From Monosiga brevicollis MX1 (lineage: Eukaryota > Opisthokonta > Choanoflagellata > Craspedida > Salpingoecidae), in contig NW_001865041.1 of the NCBI RefSeq assembly GCF_000002865.3, forward strand, positions 193,918-257,917: a stretch of DNA of 64,000 bases, in the 5' to 3' direction. Made by a program: the position numbers and the translations under genes. Below the pieces are notes generated by a model. It was not told where the DNA came from and did no database searches. It worked only from the letters and a program-made list of their open reading frames with translations. This document shows positions 13,106-25,877 of the stretch, in pieces; within the stretch, counting starts at the first letter, position 1, and the number at the start of each line of letters is the position of its first letter.

Positions 13106-16100
13106 ATGGCGGTGCTCGGCACTCGCATCTGGCCATGGGGCTTGCTCCTGGTCACCCTTTTGAGCTGTCTCTACTTATCTTCCGTTTCAGCTCAGACTGC
13201 CGACCCCTGCGACGGTGATCTGACTAGTGTCGAATCTTGCGACTGTGAAGTGTGCAAGGACCACAATAGCACCTGGCTCGAAGGCAAATGCTGCATCTAC
13301 AAGGGCATCCCCGCAACCTTGCTGGCTTTTGAACAAGCATCCCAATGGTCGACTCGCCTCAAAGAGTTCAATCTCTGTACCGGTGCCCGTGTCACGCTGA
13401 CGTACAACGGGCCTGACGGTCAGGGCAACGAGGATACCATGGAGGCCGATATTGCCGGGGATGTGGGCATCTCCTACACTGTCTCGGGTGGAGCCAAAGT
13501 TGAATCCAGTGGCGCAGGTTTGTGTCTCGGCTTGCTGAAACCTCTGACCTCTCAACCTCTTATTGCTTCTCCTACACCATGATTCTCGTCCTTCGCCCGT
13601 CACTGTAAACACACCTTGTCCCTCGTAGGCATCTATGACGCATACATTGTTCAGCCACCTTGGCTACCAGCCATCATTGATGGACTCAGCAACTTGAGCC
13701 CCTTCATCGCCAGTTCTCCCGCCCTCAATTGGAACGATGTCAACGCCGCCCTTCGTGCTTCCGTTTCCTTCAACAACAGCGTTCGGGCGCTTCCCCTCGA
13801 CTCGGATTATGTTGCCATTGGCTATCGTCAAGACGTTTATGACAAGTGAGCCACAATTTTTCGTTTTTCCTCCGCAAACTCCGTTCCCAGCTTTCAAGCT
13901 TCCGACTGTGACGAAGGTTGTATGCCCCGCTGCCTTGCTGCCCTGATTGACCACACTGCCCTCTCCTTTTTTCTGACGCGCATTGACACACAGATATGGC
14001 ATGAAGGCTCCCGAAACACTCGAAGAACTTGTTCAGCACTCCGAGTTCTTGAGCGGGCGTGATCACAATGACGATGGCGAGCCAGATTGGGGCTATTGTT
14101 TGACCCCACAGGTACAACGCTCTTGTCCATCTGAAGGATTGTTTCGTACCTGTAACATCTTGCGTCGCTACTACGATGTCTTTCAACAGCCCGAACGCTT
14201 CAGCTCCGACCGCATCTCACCGCATCTCACCCTTTTGCTTTCTCTCGGTCCAGGTCAATTACATGATGGCCTTTGTAGCCCCTGTGCTTCAGAAGTCTGT
14301 GCGGGCTTGTGAAGCTGAGGGCCTCTGTCAAGGCGCGCCGACCGGTGAAAACGTGTTTTTCAACGCCACCAATATGGAACCCCTCGTCAATAACGCTGGC
14401 TTTAGATATGCCATTCGCCTCTTCTTTCGCCTCTTGGCCAGCTCAAACTGCGTTGACGAATTGGCGCCCATTGGTACAAACAGCTATGCTCGAGGTCAGC
14501 GCCATGCGCTCACACTCACTCAAGCCTGCTGAATCTCGCCTGCTCTCGGTCCAAGGTTGATCCGTACCTGCTCATGATAGCTTCCCCCTTCCTTTCTCCC
14601 TTTCTTTCTCTCTCTGTCTCGCGCGCGAAAACAGGCAAATGCGATCGTAAAACAGCCTTTAAGACTGGCAAATGCGCTGGTGTCATCTCCATGCCGGGCA
14701 CATTGAACGAACTGCTCCTACCCACGGGCTCACTGACCATTAATCCCCGGCTTTATGATAACGGCTCGATTGAGTGGTACCCCACCCTTTCTCAGAATAG
14801 CTCGGGCGGTTACTGGGGCCGACGCCACATCTTTCCCGGCAGTGATCAAGTTTGGGATCACACCAATGATGTGGTCAAGACGTGCACTGCTCAATTGTGC
14901 CCCAAGGCATTGCCACACAGGCAAGATCCGGGCCTCTTGGTCAACTATGCCCCCTTCTTTGCTGAAGGTGGTGAATCGTACAGCATCCGTGATTCTACCT
15001 CGGAGCGGCAAAAAAATATCATGCAAGATCTCTTTGGTTGGCTATCATCGCTTCCCATTGACTTGGTACCTCTGACAGGCCAGTACCGCCGGTCACAAGT
15101 CAGCCCCGAAGCTGAGCAATCTCTTGTTGACAGTGGCTGGCCCCCCCAAGCTGCAGCCGATCTCCAACAAGTACGTGTCTATTCCAGTCTCTGGTCGGGC
15201 TTGTCTTGCAAAAAAATACATCTAAAAACACCAAGTGTAGTTGCGGATTGGTCAGATTTTGGCTTTTGGTTGGTCCTGATTTGCGAACGGTGTTCGACGT
15301 GGCTATAGGTGCTGAGCTTCATCTTTACAGATGACATAGCAGGTGGTAACCCGGTGCAAGACTTGCTTATGATTGGCTTTTCCGATTACATGACAGAGCT
15401 AAAGCTGCATTTGTTGGATGACTTTCTCCTCGACGTGGATTTGCTCAACACGCCAAAGGGCAAGCGGGATACCTTGTTTGCAGAGCGCCTTGAGGTTCAC
15501 ATTCAGGTGCGTGCGCTTGGCTGCAATTTGTCACCACATCGCATGACCTGCTTTTTTGATAACTTGGTTCAACGCCAAGTGACACCCTCGACGTATTGAC
15601 ACCCCGGGCCCTCACAACTGGGCCATGGTATAACCAGGCTCTGCATAATGCGTATTGGAGCATCACGGAGCGTTACGGCGTGTTGCAACAAGTACATCGC
15701 TGGCGCTCCTCCCTGGACCTCGAGGCCATGTCTGATGCAGAGATTTGTTCCTACTTCAGCAACGAGCGGCGACCTTCGACCTGTCCCACATCCGAGTCGG
15801 TGGGGGACCCTTCGCCTGTCGCCAGCGACGATGGATTGGAATCAGGGTATATCGTCGCAATTGGTATGTGTGCCGGGCGAAAAAAAACTTTTGGTCTGGT
15901 TTCTCGCCTGCCTTCGTCTTGCACGTGTCCTTATCGCTGAAACTGCTTTTGGTTGCAGTCATTAGTGTGCTGCTTCTCTCCCTGATTGTGGGCTTTTTTC
16001 TTTATCGTCGACACCAGCAAAAAATCATGCAACAGTACGTCACCACGTCCACCTCCCAGCTCCACCCCCCCCCCTTTTTTTTTTCTTCCTCTTGAGCCCT

Positions 16101-18575
16101 GCAGAACGTGGGGCTGGCATTCACGCGCGCGCATTGCTCTTCCCTGCACTTTTATGCCCGGCCTGATGTGCGGTGGTATAGGCAACTCAGCCTTCAGCAA
16201 ACCTCTCGGATTGCTGAGCTAATTCAGGAAGAGTTTGTAGCGCGATTCGGCGCCGATGCGGTGCGCGATCAAAAGTTTGAGTCACTTCAAGTGAGCAAGG
16301 ACCAAGTGGAAATCGGAGCACGGATTGGGTACGAAAGCTGTTTGTATCATGACGCTTTTCAGCATGCTACTCTTGCTTGCCTTTCGCACTCACTCCGCTT
16401 GCAATGCTTGCAAACATGAAGCGAGGGAGCTTTTGGAGTGGTCAACCTGGGCGTTTTTGTTGATACCTCGGGCAAGCGGCAAGACGTGGCCATCAAGAGA
16501 ATTAATCACGATGCTGGCCGCGATGAACAAGAGGTGGGGACCTTGACTTGCTTGTTCCTCTGCGATCACTTGACAGAGGCTCCTTGGCACCTTTTTGCTC
16601 ACCGCATGTGGTCCGTGTTGCTACTTGAAGACATTCATGTACGAGGCGCGCTTGCTAGCCATGTTGGATCATCCCCACATTGTCAAGGTGTATGGTGTGC
16701 AGTGTGCGACCAAGCCCATCATGCTCGTTCTGGGTAGGTATTGACCAACTTTGCTTCGGTCTCCGAACATCTTTTGATCGCAACCACAGCAACTTGGTGG
16801 TCAGAAATGGAGCGAGCTCTGTCTTCATGATCATGTCATTTGCGCTTGTGCATGTGTAGAGCTGATGCCTGGCGGAGATCTAGTCAGCGCGCTGCGATCT
16901 GTGTCTGAGGGGTTCTTTGCTGAAACAGAGCTGCTCAGCGTCTGTTCGAAGATTGCCGATGCCTTGAGCTACTTGGAACGTTGTAACATTGTGCATCGAG
17001 TGCGTCACCAATCGTGGCCTACGTTGTGCTTTGGTCTACGCTTTTGTTTTGTTTTTTGTTTGTTTTTCTCGCCTTTTGGCCAAGGCCATCTTCTTGATTG
17101 AACACTGACTGAAGCTGCCCGTGGCACAATTTGTAGGATATTGCCGCTCGAAATGTGCTGGTTGGTCGCCATCGCCTCGAGGACGTGCGCCTCAATGATT
17201 TTGGCATGAGCCGTCTTCTTGGTGGTGGCTCGGAGTACTGTACGTTGCGTTTGAACCGTTGCTGTGCACCACTCACTGCTTGCCAAGTTGAGCGGTGTGC
17301 CGGCTCGATACTCACGCGTTTGCTTTGTTTGCTCTTCCTCTTCTCATCCCGAAACAGACAACAAAAAGTCTGAGGATGCCGTGCCTATCAAGTGGCTTGC
17401 ACTCGAGGCGATTGAGAAGCACCAGTACACACATGCGAGCGACGTGTTTGCTTGGGGTGTCTTTGTTTGGTTCGTCACGATTGCTTGCGTTACAAAGATG
17501 GCGCGCTTCTCTCAAGGAGCGGGTAGCAGTGTCTCTTCCAACACCGCTGGCAACGCCTCTTCTGATCTTTCGTGCCTTGGGTCTGGGCTTGCGGGGTTCT
17601 AGGGAGGTCTTCTCCTATGGCGCGGCACCGTGGGCTGTGTACACGGCTGTTGAAACGGTTTTGGCCCTGTCTCGCGGCGATCGTCTACAGCGACCGCCGG
17701 CATGCCCGCACCGGCTATATGAGCTGTTGTTGAGCTGCTGGGAATCTGACCCAGACTTTCGACCCAGTTGCCGCGACCTGACACTTTTTTTCAAGTGCGT
17801 GACTCGCTTTTGTGCGCCTTGGGCCATGCCGTGGTTTTGAGAGTTCCCGTGGCAGTTTGTAGCCGTTCCTCTCACAGCCGGTGCTTTATTCGTTTGTGCT
17901 TCCATCCTGCACAGGAAAGTCAACGGTGTGTCCAAGCTATCGCTTCGCGAAGCGAGACGCACACAGGCCACAGTCACTTCGACCGGCACGATGTCGGCGT
18001 CGAACGAAACGACGCCAAATCCGAGTGGCTATGCAGGTGTGCGTACACAGGCTGACCTGGCCGCTCTGCTTGCACAGCGGAAGCGGGTGTCAGGCGAAAG
18101 CCTTCGTACTCCCGACACGTCATTGGGTGGCGTCGTCGACGAAGTGTTGGAGCAGGTGGGTCGAGTGAAAGCAAACGCCCTTGGGCGCTTGAGTGAAGAA
18201 CACCCGGGCTTCCGCCTTGACTCGACCAGCGGGGAAACCACGCCAGCGCAAAGTTTGCTTGATACAGCACATCAAAGCACGGTCGTCCACTCGACGACAG
18301 GTGGATCACCGATTGGCCCACCTTCACCCACAACCACGACAACGCTGCCGGATGCGCAAATGCCCCGCAACTCGAGCAACGATATTCAGCAAACTACCTT
18401 GCTTTCACGCTCCAGTTATGATCGAGCCGCCGCACCGGTTCTCATTTTTGAACGGTACGTTTGAGTTCATTTTACCAGGCTCCACATTGACGTTTTGTTT
18501 TGCTGTATCATCTCACGCCTACTTCCGGCCCTTGTCGCACCTAGGCCTGTCACACGATCATCCACCGTCCTCTAA
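13106..18575 (+). CDS. Receptor tyrosine kinase with solute-binding-protein-like ectodomain
   Basis: About 1180 residues in 17 exons. Signal peptide (MAVLGTRIWPWGLLLVTLLS, cut near SVSA|QT); a Cys-rich start (CDCEVCKDH...CC); an ectodomain with the pattern of bacterial family-1 extracellular solute-binding proteins (ALPLDSDYVAIGYRQDVYDK, LEELVQHSEF, DHNDDGEPDWG); TM helix at 15840-16034 (VISVLLLSLIVGFFLYRRH). The kinase keeps GEGAFGVV, VAIK, HRDIAARN (tyrosine-kinase type), DFGMSR, activation-loop Tyr-Tyr and PIKWLALE (ALE for the usual APE), so it should be active. A Ser/Thr-rich tail follows. The last intron (18455-18544) joins in phase to a tail ending RSSTVL, a possible type I PDZ ligand; reading through instead ends at 18464. 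The join near 15506/15570 is unresolved. AATAAA lies at 18726. Ligand unknown. Confidence 0.85.
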
Positions 18576-19225
18576 GAGTTGGCTTTTCAGTGCATCAAAA
18601 AGCAGATCAACCCGAGCTGATAACTTGCCCGCCTGATCATGAGCGTGTGCTCCGAGTGCGTGTCTGTGTCTGTGTCTGTGTCTGTGTGTTTGCCTGCATC
18701 GCAACGCAAGGCTTTGCACAATATGAATAAAAAACGGGACTTGAGACTGTGAACGAGGGAGTGGGCTGTGCCCGAACCTCGTCGAGGATCATGATTAAAT
18801 TGACTGGCATCTTGATACCATAACCCTGCGCTGATTCAACCAGCTCCCTTGGCACGCAGAGAGGTTTAGATTTTTTGAAAAACCCCCTCTTACAAAAACA
18901 GAGTACGCAGAGACAGCTGTAATGTGTGTGTGTGAGTGTGTGTGTCTACATGTGCGTCATGTGTTGAAAGGGGAATTGTATGGTGTGTGGTGGCTGTGCC
19001 CTCCAAAGCCCCAGAGAGAGGGCGCGTCCTGATTTTTTTTTTTTTTTTCCTTTGACTGTGTGAGGAGGTTTCATGGGCTGCCCTTGACCTCGGTGCTGCT
19101 GCTGGCTATCGCTGTCTCTGCCATTGCTTGGATTCCTTTGAAGTGAAGGGCGTGCTGAGCTCCAACACTACAGAAACGTTGTCAAGTGCAAGTCTGAATC
19201 CAGCGATCCTGCACGACCACCGACC
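18576..19225. other. Intergenic region between receptor kinase and WDFY-like gene
   Basis: 650 bp with TGTGTC repeats near 18660-18690, a poly(A) signal at 18726, GT-rich DNA near 18922-18945 and a T-run near 19035-19048. No gene seen. Confidence 0.5.
18726..18731 (+). terminator. Poly(A) signal AATAAA of the receptor kinase gene
   Basis: AATAAA 151 bp downstream of the proposed stop at 18575, on the coding strand. Confidence 0.5.
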
Positions 19226-20464
19226 ATGTCCAAAGCTGCCAAGCCTCAGCTAGTGGCACAGCTTCAGGGTCAGCATACCGGACCCATCAATGACGCCATC
19301 TATGTGCCTGACCACCATGCCGCCATCTCTGTGAGCGATGATAAGTGAGTTGCTCAACTGTCGTGTCCCCGGATGAAGCCGCCTCTCGTCGAAGGCGCTT
19401 GCGCGGTCGACAGTCCTTCTCTCGATCCCTGTCCTCCTTCCGCTGTTTCCTTCTTGCCCGAGCAGCTGAGTTGCTATAGCTCAAACGGCAGCGTGTGCTT
19501 GTCGAAATGAACGCATTGAGTTATTTGTGCATGGTCAGCCCGACTCATGCGGTGCCTTGTTGCATCATCTGTGCGCTTCGCGTAACATGCGCGACTCGTG
19601 ATTAGAAACGTCTTGATTTGGCTGCGCCGCGATGACGGGACCTACTGGCCGTCAGTGTGCCACCCCATGCCCTTTGCACCGACAGCGCTGTGCTATCATC
19701 ACGAAAGCCGACGTCTTTTTGTGGGCATGGACCAGGGCTCCATCTCGGTGCGTCCGCATGCATGGATATAAATCTCGGCCGTTTTGACGCTCGCCCTCCT
19801 GGCCTCGACTTGAAAAAGGGCCTATTCACCCACTGTGTACCTGCGCGGCCCATTCAGGAGTATGTGGTGAGCGAGGATTTCAATTCCATGACCACCACAC
19901 GTACCATGCCCGCTCACTCGGGCCGCGTGCGCTGCATTATCTACGACCATGAGCGCCAACTCGTGCTGAGCGGAGCCCATGACAAATGCATCACCCTTTC
20001 CAGTGCTGCTGATGGCAAGCGTCTCAGCGCCCACTCGCGTCCTGCTTGGGTCACCAGCCTGCAGGTATACATAGGCTTTTTTATTTCTAAGCTTGACTAT
20101 CGCCACACACTGGCCTCACAGGCTCGCTGCTGGTGCTGCCCGTGTAGTATGACGAAGACACGCAGAACGTATTCGTGGGCGATTATCGCGGCCTCATTGG
20201 CGTCTTGAAGATTGTCAACAACAAACTGCAGTTCATCAGCAACTTGGAAGGTCACGATGGTGAGTCTGTCCTTCTCATGACTGGGCTGTTCTGATGCCTT
20301 GTCAGCTCAGCTGGGTTGTCCGCCATGGTCCGTTTCCCGTGTCAAAACACTGTTGCTTGCAGGGAGTGTACGCTCCTTGCTGTGGGTCCCCGAACGCGGC
20401 TACCTTTTTTCAGGGTCATTCGACAAGTATGTCTGCCCTGCCCATGATCAACATCCCATCCTTG

Positions 20465-20497
<33 letters not shown>

Positions 20498-21815
20498 CTC
20501 GCGGCTCGTGACTTAATCTTGCCCTCAAAAATTCGACATCATACAGGACGGTCATTTGCTGGGATGTTGGAGGCAACAAAGGCATTTCCTATGAATTGAC
20601 TGGCCACAGGTGCGATCGACTTTCTCTGTGCAGCTAACCCACACCATTGCCTTGACCCTGCTCATTCCTGTGTTTGCTTTCTGTTTTACAGGAACAAAGT
20701 CCGCGGGTTGGCATATGTGCTCGCCGAAGATATCCTCATGTCCACGGGTGATGATGGCATGCTGGCTCTCTGGAACATGAAGGCGGAGCGTACACCAGTA
20801 AGAATGCCATGTTTTGCTGGCCCTCGACCCTGCGCTAAATGTTCTTCTCGACTCCGTGCTCTCATGGTCTTACATGTTTGGTGCAACTGTACCCCGATAG
20901 ACCCCGACATGGCAGGATGGTGATCTCTGCGCGCTCTGCTCGGAGCCCTTTTTTTGGAACTTCAAGGCCATGTGGCACAAAAAGTCCATCAGCTTCAAGC
21001 GCCAGCACCACTGCCGCCGTTGCGGCAAGGCCGTGTGTGACAAGTGCAGCCCTTCACGCCAAGCGTACCCAGTAATGGGCTTTGAGTTTGCTGTTCGCTT
21101 CTGCTCAACATGTGCCACCGAAGTCAAGGATGAGCCGTACGTCTGTGTCGTTTGGAATGGTGGAAATCATGGTGTTACCCGAACTCCTAGCATTGGCCCC
21201 AGTGTGCTCAAACTCTGGCTCGTGTGTGCCGAATGCCGCGTGGTGCCCTTCACGCTTGTATAGGAAAATTTCACTGGTCAAGCACTTCCCCATGCAACAC
21301 GAAATGTTGGGTCTGCGCTATGACCCCGAATGCTCTATCATTACCATTTGGTCCAATGACGGCGTCATCAAGGCACGGCATCCTTGTCTGGTGGTTCGCT
21401 GGCACCGTTCCCATGCCTCACTCATACAGAGACTGTATGTTCAACTTTTTGTCGATAGCTTCTGGACCCATCCCCAGTTCTGGCCTCCACGGCCGCCTTT
21501 TTGAGTGCCCAGGAGGCACAGGCCACGGCCATTGCTGCACATGATGGTGATGACGGTCCTCTTCCCGCACCTGGCGCTGACAAAGACAGCACGAAGGTGG
21601 TGGACATGACACAACGCCCCACCAGTGACGATGAAGGTGTGTGTTGACATGACGTGGCCTGGAGCATCTCCTCAAATCGTAGAGCCTGATCATCTATTCA
21701 TGCCACGTGCACCGGTACTCCAATGCTCACGGGCCGGTCGTATATCATCGCAGATGATGCCAGTGGCGACCTGCTATCCGAAGTCGTGGGTGCAGAGGAT
21801 CATGACAACTATTAA
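19226..21815 (+). CDS. WD40 repeat and FYVE domain protein (WDFY1/2 type)
   Basis: Endosomal scaffold family: WD40 blades carry a FYVE finger that binds PI3P. Start MSKAAKPQLVAQLQGQHTG at 19226. WD repeats across exons: NVLIWLRRDDGTYWP (after 19604), AHSGRVRCIIYDHERQL, VFVGDYRGLIGVLK, GSVRSLLWVPERGY, KTVICWDVGGNKG, HRNKVRGLAYVLAED. The FYVE domain at 20930-21137 keeps PFFWNFKAMWHKK, the basic patch KRQHHCRRCGKAVCDKC and the paired cysteines, close to the animal WDFY pattern. After FYVE a final WD-like block (21262-21380), then an acidic tail. The last intron (about 21637-21740) joins in phase to DDASGDLLSEVVGAEDHDNY and TAA at 21813-21815. A (CTG)n tract sits in an intron at 20466-20497. Confidence 0.88.
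20466..20497. repeat. (CTG)n microsatellite
   Basis: About ten CTG units inside an intron of the WDFY-like gene; not translated in the proposed model. Confidence 0.8.
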
Positions 21816-22138
21816 TCCTCTTTCAGAGAGCATCAACCCTCTGCCATGACTACAGTCGCGTGGACTTGCGTCCGCCCCTCTGCATGGATTACGAACTTGT
21901 CGTTGGCAGGGCATTAAGAATCGGGACATGCCAACCTCACCGCGGGCCATGGATTATGCAGGCATTTTGCCATGAGTTGTCAACCATTGTACCACGACCT
22001 GCATATGGGGATTCAAATGAAGCCAATCGGGAGTGGCCAGTGTGAGCGCGTTCAAACGATTCACATTTCATTCCTCTCTCCCTCTCTTTCTTTCTTTCTG
22101 TCTCTCACCTTTACCTTCCCCTCCGGTTGTGTGCCGTT
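21816..22138. other. Spacer between convergent WDFY-like and TMTC genes
   Basis: 323 bp with a CT-rich stretch near 22072-22110. Shared 3' space; no gene seen. Confidence 0.5.
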
Positions 22139-25072
22139 TTATGCTCGTTCCTGACTCCTCATCGCACGTGGGTTAGAAAGACGAACCTCGTATTGTTGTC
22201 GTGATTTGGCGTGATTTGGGTCATATTGCATTGCCAGACGCAAATCATGTAAGCACCCGGCATAGTCCTGGAGATAGAAGCGCGCAGTTCCCCGATTGAA
22301 TAAAAGCTCCACGTTGTAGGCGTCGCGCTCGAGTCCTTGCCTGTTAAGACGCCGTTGATGATCAACAACAAGCGGGAGAAAAAGGCCACAGTGCATATCA
22401 GAGGTGGATGAGGCGCGTGTTTGGAATGACGCTTGGTCAATCAGCTTGAAAGGCGAGTTTATAAAAACAGAGGCATCACTTGCGTAAAATAGTGATCGGC
22501 TTGGCGGTTGTTACTTTGGACGGCGGCAATGACACCAAGTCCCAGATACGCCGATGGGTGATGGGGATCGAGCTGCACCAGGCGCCACACTCGTCAGCGG
22601 GTGGTGGAAGCACGACGGCTTGAAAACACCTTGCCTAAACCTACCTGCATTGCAAGCTCGAAATAAGGCTTGGCTTGCGCGTAGTCTTGCTGCTGGTAGT
22701 AGAGGGTAGCAATAGCCGTCACAATGCGAAGCGAGGTTCTGGTTGAATCTTTTTTCTCGAGGCCTTGCGTGAGCACTTGAAGAGCTTCTTCATACTGGCC
22801 ACGATTCTGCAAGAGCGTGCCAAGATTCAGGTGCGCTGAAGCGTCTGAGGCGCTGGCTGACAACCGATCGCGAAAGAGGCGTTCGGCCTCATCCAACAGT
22901 TCAGCACGACGGGTCACATTTGTTTCTTGTTGAGCCGCCTGTGATTTTTTTTTTTTTTTGTCCAAAGTGACATGGAGTGAGTACAATGGGTCTTGCCAGC
23001 CCCGACATGCGTTTGCTGCATGCGATATGGTGGTGAGGTTGCTAAAATAGCAGATTTCAGCCTTTGTACCTGAGACATGAGCTGACCCAGGTTGATCGCA
23101 ATCTTGCTGTTGGCGGGATGCGTTCGATGTCCCGCAAGGTGCAAGCTAAGAGATGAAGATCAGGCCAATAAAAAACCAATCTTGAGTGGAGGCAAAAGGT
23201 GTGGATGGCAGTCAGAGTAGGTTTTTGGGCTGACATCCGTTGCCATTTGTGAATGGTGTACCTGTAGTCGGTTTGCCAGTCAAAGCTTCGTTGAACAGAC
23301 TGAGCCGCCATGGCCAAGAAGACGAGGCTAGCTAGCAAGAGGATACCGCGCGGGCCCAAGCGCGTTGACAGCCATCGTGCAGCCACGCCTGCCAAGAGGC
23401 AAAGGCCAATGCTGGGCAGGTAGAGAACCCGCTCGGCGATTACAAAGCCCACAGGAAAGAAGAGGTTGGACGCGGGCAGAAAAGGAAGGACAAGCGCGGC
23501 AAGGCCCAAGAGGGTCACCATGTGCAGGCGGCGCTTTTGCAACTGCTGCTCCTGATTGCATGAAATGGCAGACCACGGCCGTAGCAGGAGCCAAAGAACT
23601 CCCACGATTGCCACCCCATAAACCAGCATCAATGCGCCAAACCGGGGGTCCAGCGGTGACTCGAGGAGCGGTATTGTTTCGTGGGACCAATCATGACATA
23701 AGTTCAACGGCAGGACTAGGAGCTGAAGGTTAACCACGATGTAGTAGTTCATGGTGGCCCACTTTGTAAAGCCGGTGGCAAAGGCGGCGGGTACTTCATT
23801 GGCATTGAAGATGGGAGCCTGCTGGGCGTTCAGTTGTACACGCACAAGCAAGCTCAAAACACCAATGGCAGCAAGGCTGACGACGAGATTGCGCACCCGC
23901 TGCTGAAGCATAGATTTGAGCAGCAATCCGAGCGGCGAGCCTTCCGTAGTCCAATTGGCCTGAAGGCAGATGGCCAGGGCAGCCGCCGTGCCAAGCGCTG
24001 TGATGCCTTGTTCCTTGGCTAGCATAGAGCAAATGGCACAGAGAGCCACGCAGAGAACTTGAAGGGGCCAGGACCAAGTCCTGTGAGGCAACGAGAGGTG
24101 GAGTTGTGCAGCACGATAAGAAAATCGGCACATGAAAGCGACAACGGCAAGAGCAAGCGATCCAAGATCCAAGCAAAGAAAAGACGCGGACCGACTGGCA
24201 AACGCCAGCTTCCTCGTACTTGTTGAGTACGACCAGCAATGCCGTGAGATAGAGAATGCCGGCCAGAATTTCAGCGCGACCCACGATATTGCACACCTGG
24301 GAAGGCGAAGACGTCAGTGAGCAACCAAAGCGTGCACAGCGGGCGAGGGGGGGGCAAGATCAGCTGTGTTATCTCAAAGACAGGTCTACGAACTGCTTCC
24401 GTGTGGATGGGGTGCACTGCAAAGAGGAGGGCAGTGACAGCGGCCGGAAGGCGATCACGGTCAAACAGATGCCATGCCAGTCGGGCCATCATGAGACTTG
24501 CCACTGTGTGCAGCAGTACATTGCCCCAGTGAAAGCCGGCCGGGGCCATGCCCGCTAAAAGATTGTTCAACTTGAAGGTGGCAACGGTCAAGGGCCGGTA
24601 GGACTTGTGACTGCGCGCTGCCGTCATGGGAGTTCTGTTGCACCGGACGATGGTTGATGAAGAGGTCGGGTGGTTAAGCATTGGCTGCAGAGACAGAGGT
24701 GTGTAGCAGATTGAGGTTCAACTGGAGCAAAGCCGGCGTGCCCACATACCCCCAGAAGTCATGAGCCCAGAGATCGGACCAAGATGTGTCGAGACGGACG
24801 TCGGGGTTGGCCACCACCCCACGCGCATCATCAAAGACAAAGTCGCCTTGGAGGGAGGGCAGATGTACAGCAATGGCAGCAGCTGCAACCAACAGATATA
24901 CGGGGACAAAGCTGTAACGTGTGCGGGGTGTTGCCACAAAGGTGGTAGTGCCGGACTGTGTCTGGTTGTGGGTCTGGCGATCAGTCTCCCTCGCTTCGCT
25001 TGCCTGATCAGTGGCAGACACTTGGCGAGGGCGGCGGCGCACGGCTGCCAACGGCACCGAGCGACGCGTCAT
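22139..25072 (-). CDS. TMTC-type O-mannosyltransferase with TPR repeats
   Basis: ER multispanning family that, in animals, O-mannosylates cadherins and related proteins (family knowledge). Start at 25072 (MTRRSVPLAAVRRRPRQ), a basic N-terminus, then TM1 (FVPVYLLVAAAAIAVHL) and the first luminal loop GDFVFDDARGVVANPDV with the conserved Asp-Asp of GT-C enzymes, then HDFWGY. Exons continue with YRPLTVATFKLNNLL, HWGNVLLHTVASLMMARL, AVHPIHTEAV and CNIVGRAEILAGILYL, then several TM segments (24172-23260). TPR repeats at 22986-22594 (LNLGTLLQNRGQYEEALQVL, ATLYYQQQDYAQAKPYFELA) and 22396-22139 (LFNRGTARFYLQDYAGCL) close the protein. Length and order fit TMTC1-4; the paralogue was not decided. Choanoflagellates have cadherins, which would be plausible substrates. 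Confidence 0.88.
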
Positions 25073-25227
25073 CTTGCCTTCTGCGCGAATTACCTACGCG
25101 ATTGGGCAGCCACCCTCGGCCCTTGTCCCAACACCCCGTTTGTCGATGCGATCCTTCAGATCACACAGATGGCCCGGTAGAGCAGCACCTCGTTCGAAAT
25201 GGGGGGGTGAAAAAACACGAGAAACAT

Positions 25228-25264
25228 CTGACATTATTTTCATTCATTTCATTGGAATTGTCAG
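25228..25264. promoter_or_regulatory. Inverted CTGACATTA / AATTGTCAG pair
   Basis: CTGACATTA at 25228-25236 and AATTGTCAG at 25256-25264, 156-192 bp upstream of the TMTC start. Facing copies of the window-wide motif. Function inferred. Confidence 0.4.
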
Positions 25265-25868
25265 CAACGTGACATCGAATGAATGAATGAAAATGTGTAC
25301 ATGTACTGTACTTTAGAGGTGGCATTTTCATCATCCGATCAGCTTTTTGCCTGCAAGCCGTGTCTCCTCTTCTCTTCGGCAACATTCTGAAGAAGTATTA
25401 ACACCTGGTAGCGGGACTTGGATCGCCTTTTGTGTTTTTTTCTGTTTCTGTTTTTTTTTTTTTTTTTTTTTTTCTGATTCATATGGTTCTTGGTGATTGG
25501 TGAGTGGTGTGGGGGAAATGGGGGGCGATGGGAAGGGGTCAACGCATGGCAGCCGGGTCCTTGAAAGTGAGGGGAAGTTTGACAGGCAGGAACAGAAGGA
25601 GGGTGTGCGCTCGGACAGAGGTGTCTGCGCTCTTTTGCTGAGCGATGAGGCCGGCAATTGGATCAAGCCTCTTCTCGTCGGCTTGATGATCATGATCACC
25701 GCCTCTCATCCCTCTTGGGCCTGCGGCTTGTACATGCGGTATTAGACCCATTGTTTGCCCGTTACATCTGCGGCGGTTGCAAGTGTGCTTGTCATTCGTG
25801 CGTGTGGCCAACGCTACGGCCCGGGCCAGAGCTGCCTTGTTGTGGTACGAGACCCGGCCTCCGCGCGC

Positions 25869-25877
25869 AATTGTCAG
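25869..25877. promoter_or_regulatory. AATTGTCAG promoter-like motif
   Basis: Single copy about 165 bp upstream of the OSR1-like start at 26041. Function inferred. Confidence 0.35.

Noticed and set aside
13201-15506. Receptor ectodomain as a natriuretic-peptide/ANF-type ligand-binding domain
   Set aside because: The local patterns (ALPLDSDYVAIGY, DHNDDGEPDWG) fit family-1 extracellular solute-binding proteins better than ANF receptors.
20294-20599. Poly-Cys / poly-Leu frames
   Set aside because: They arise from the intronic (CTG)n tract in the WDFY-like gene.
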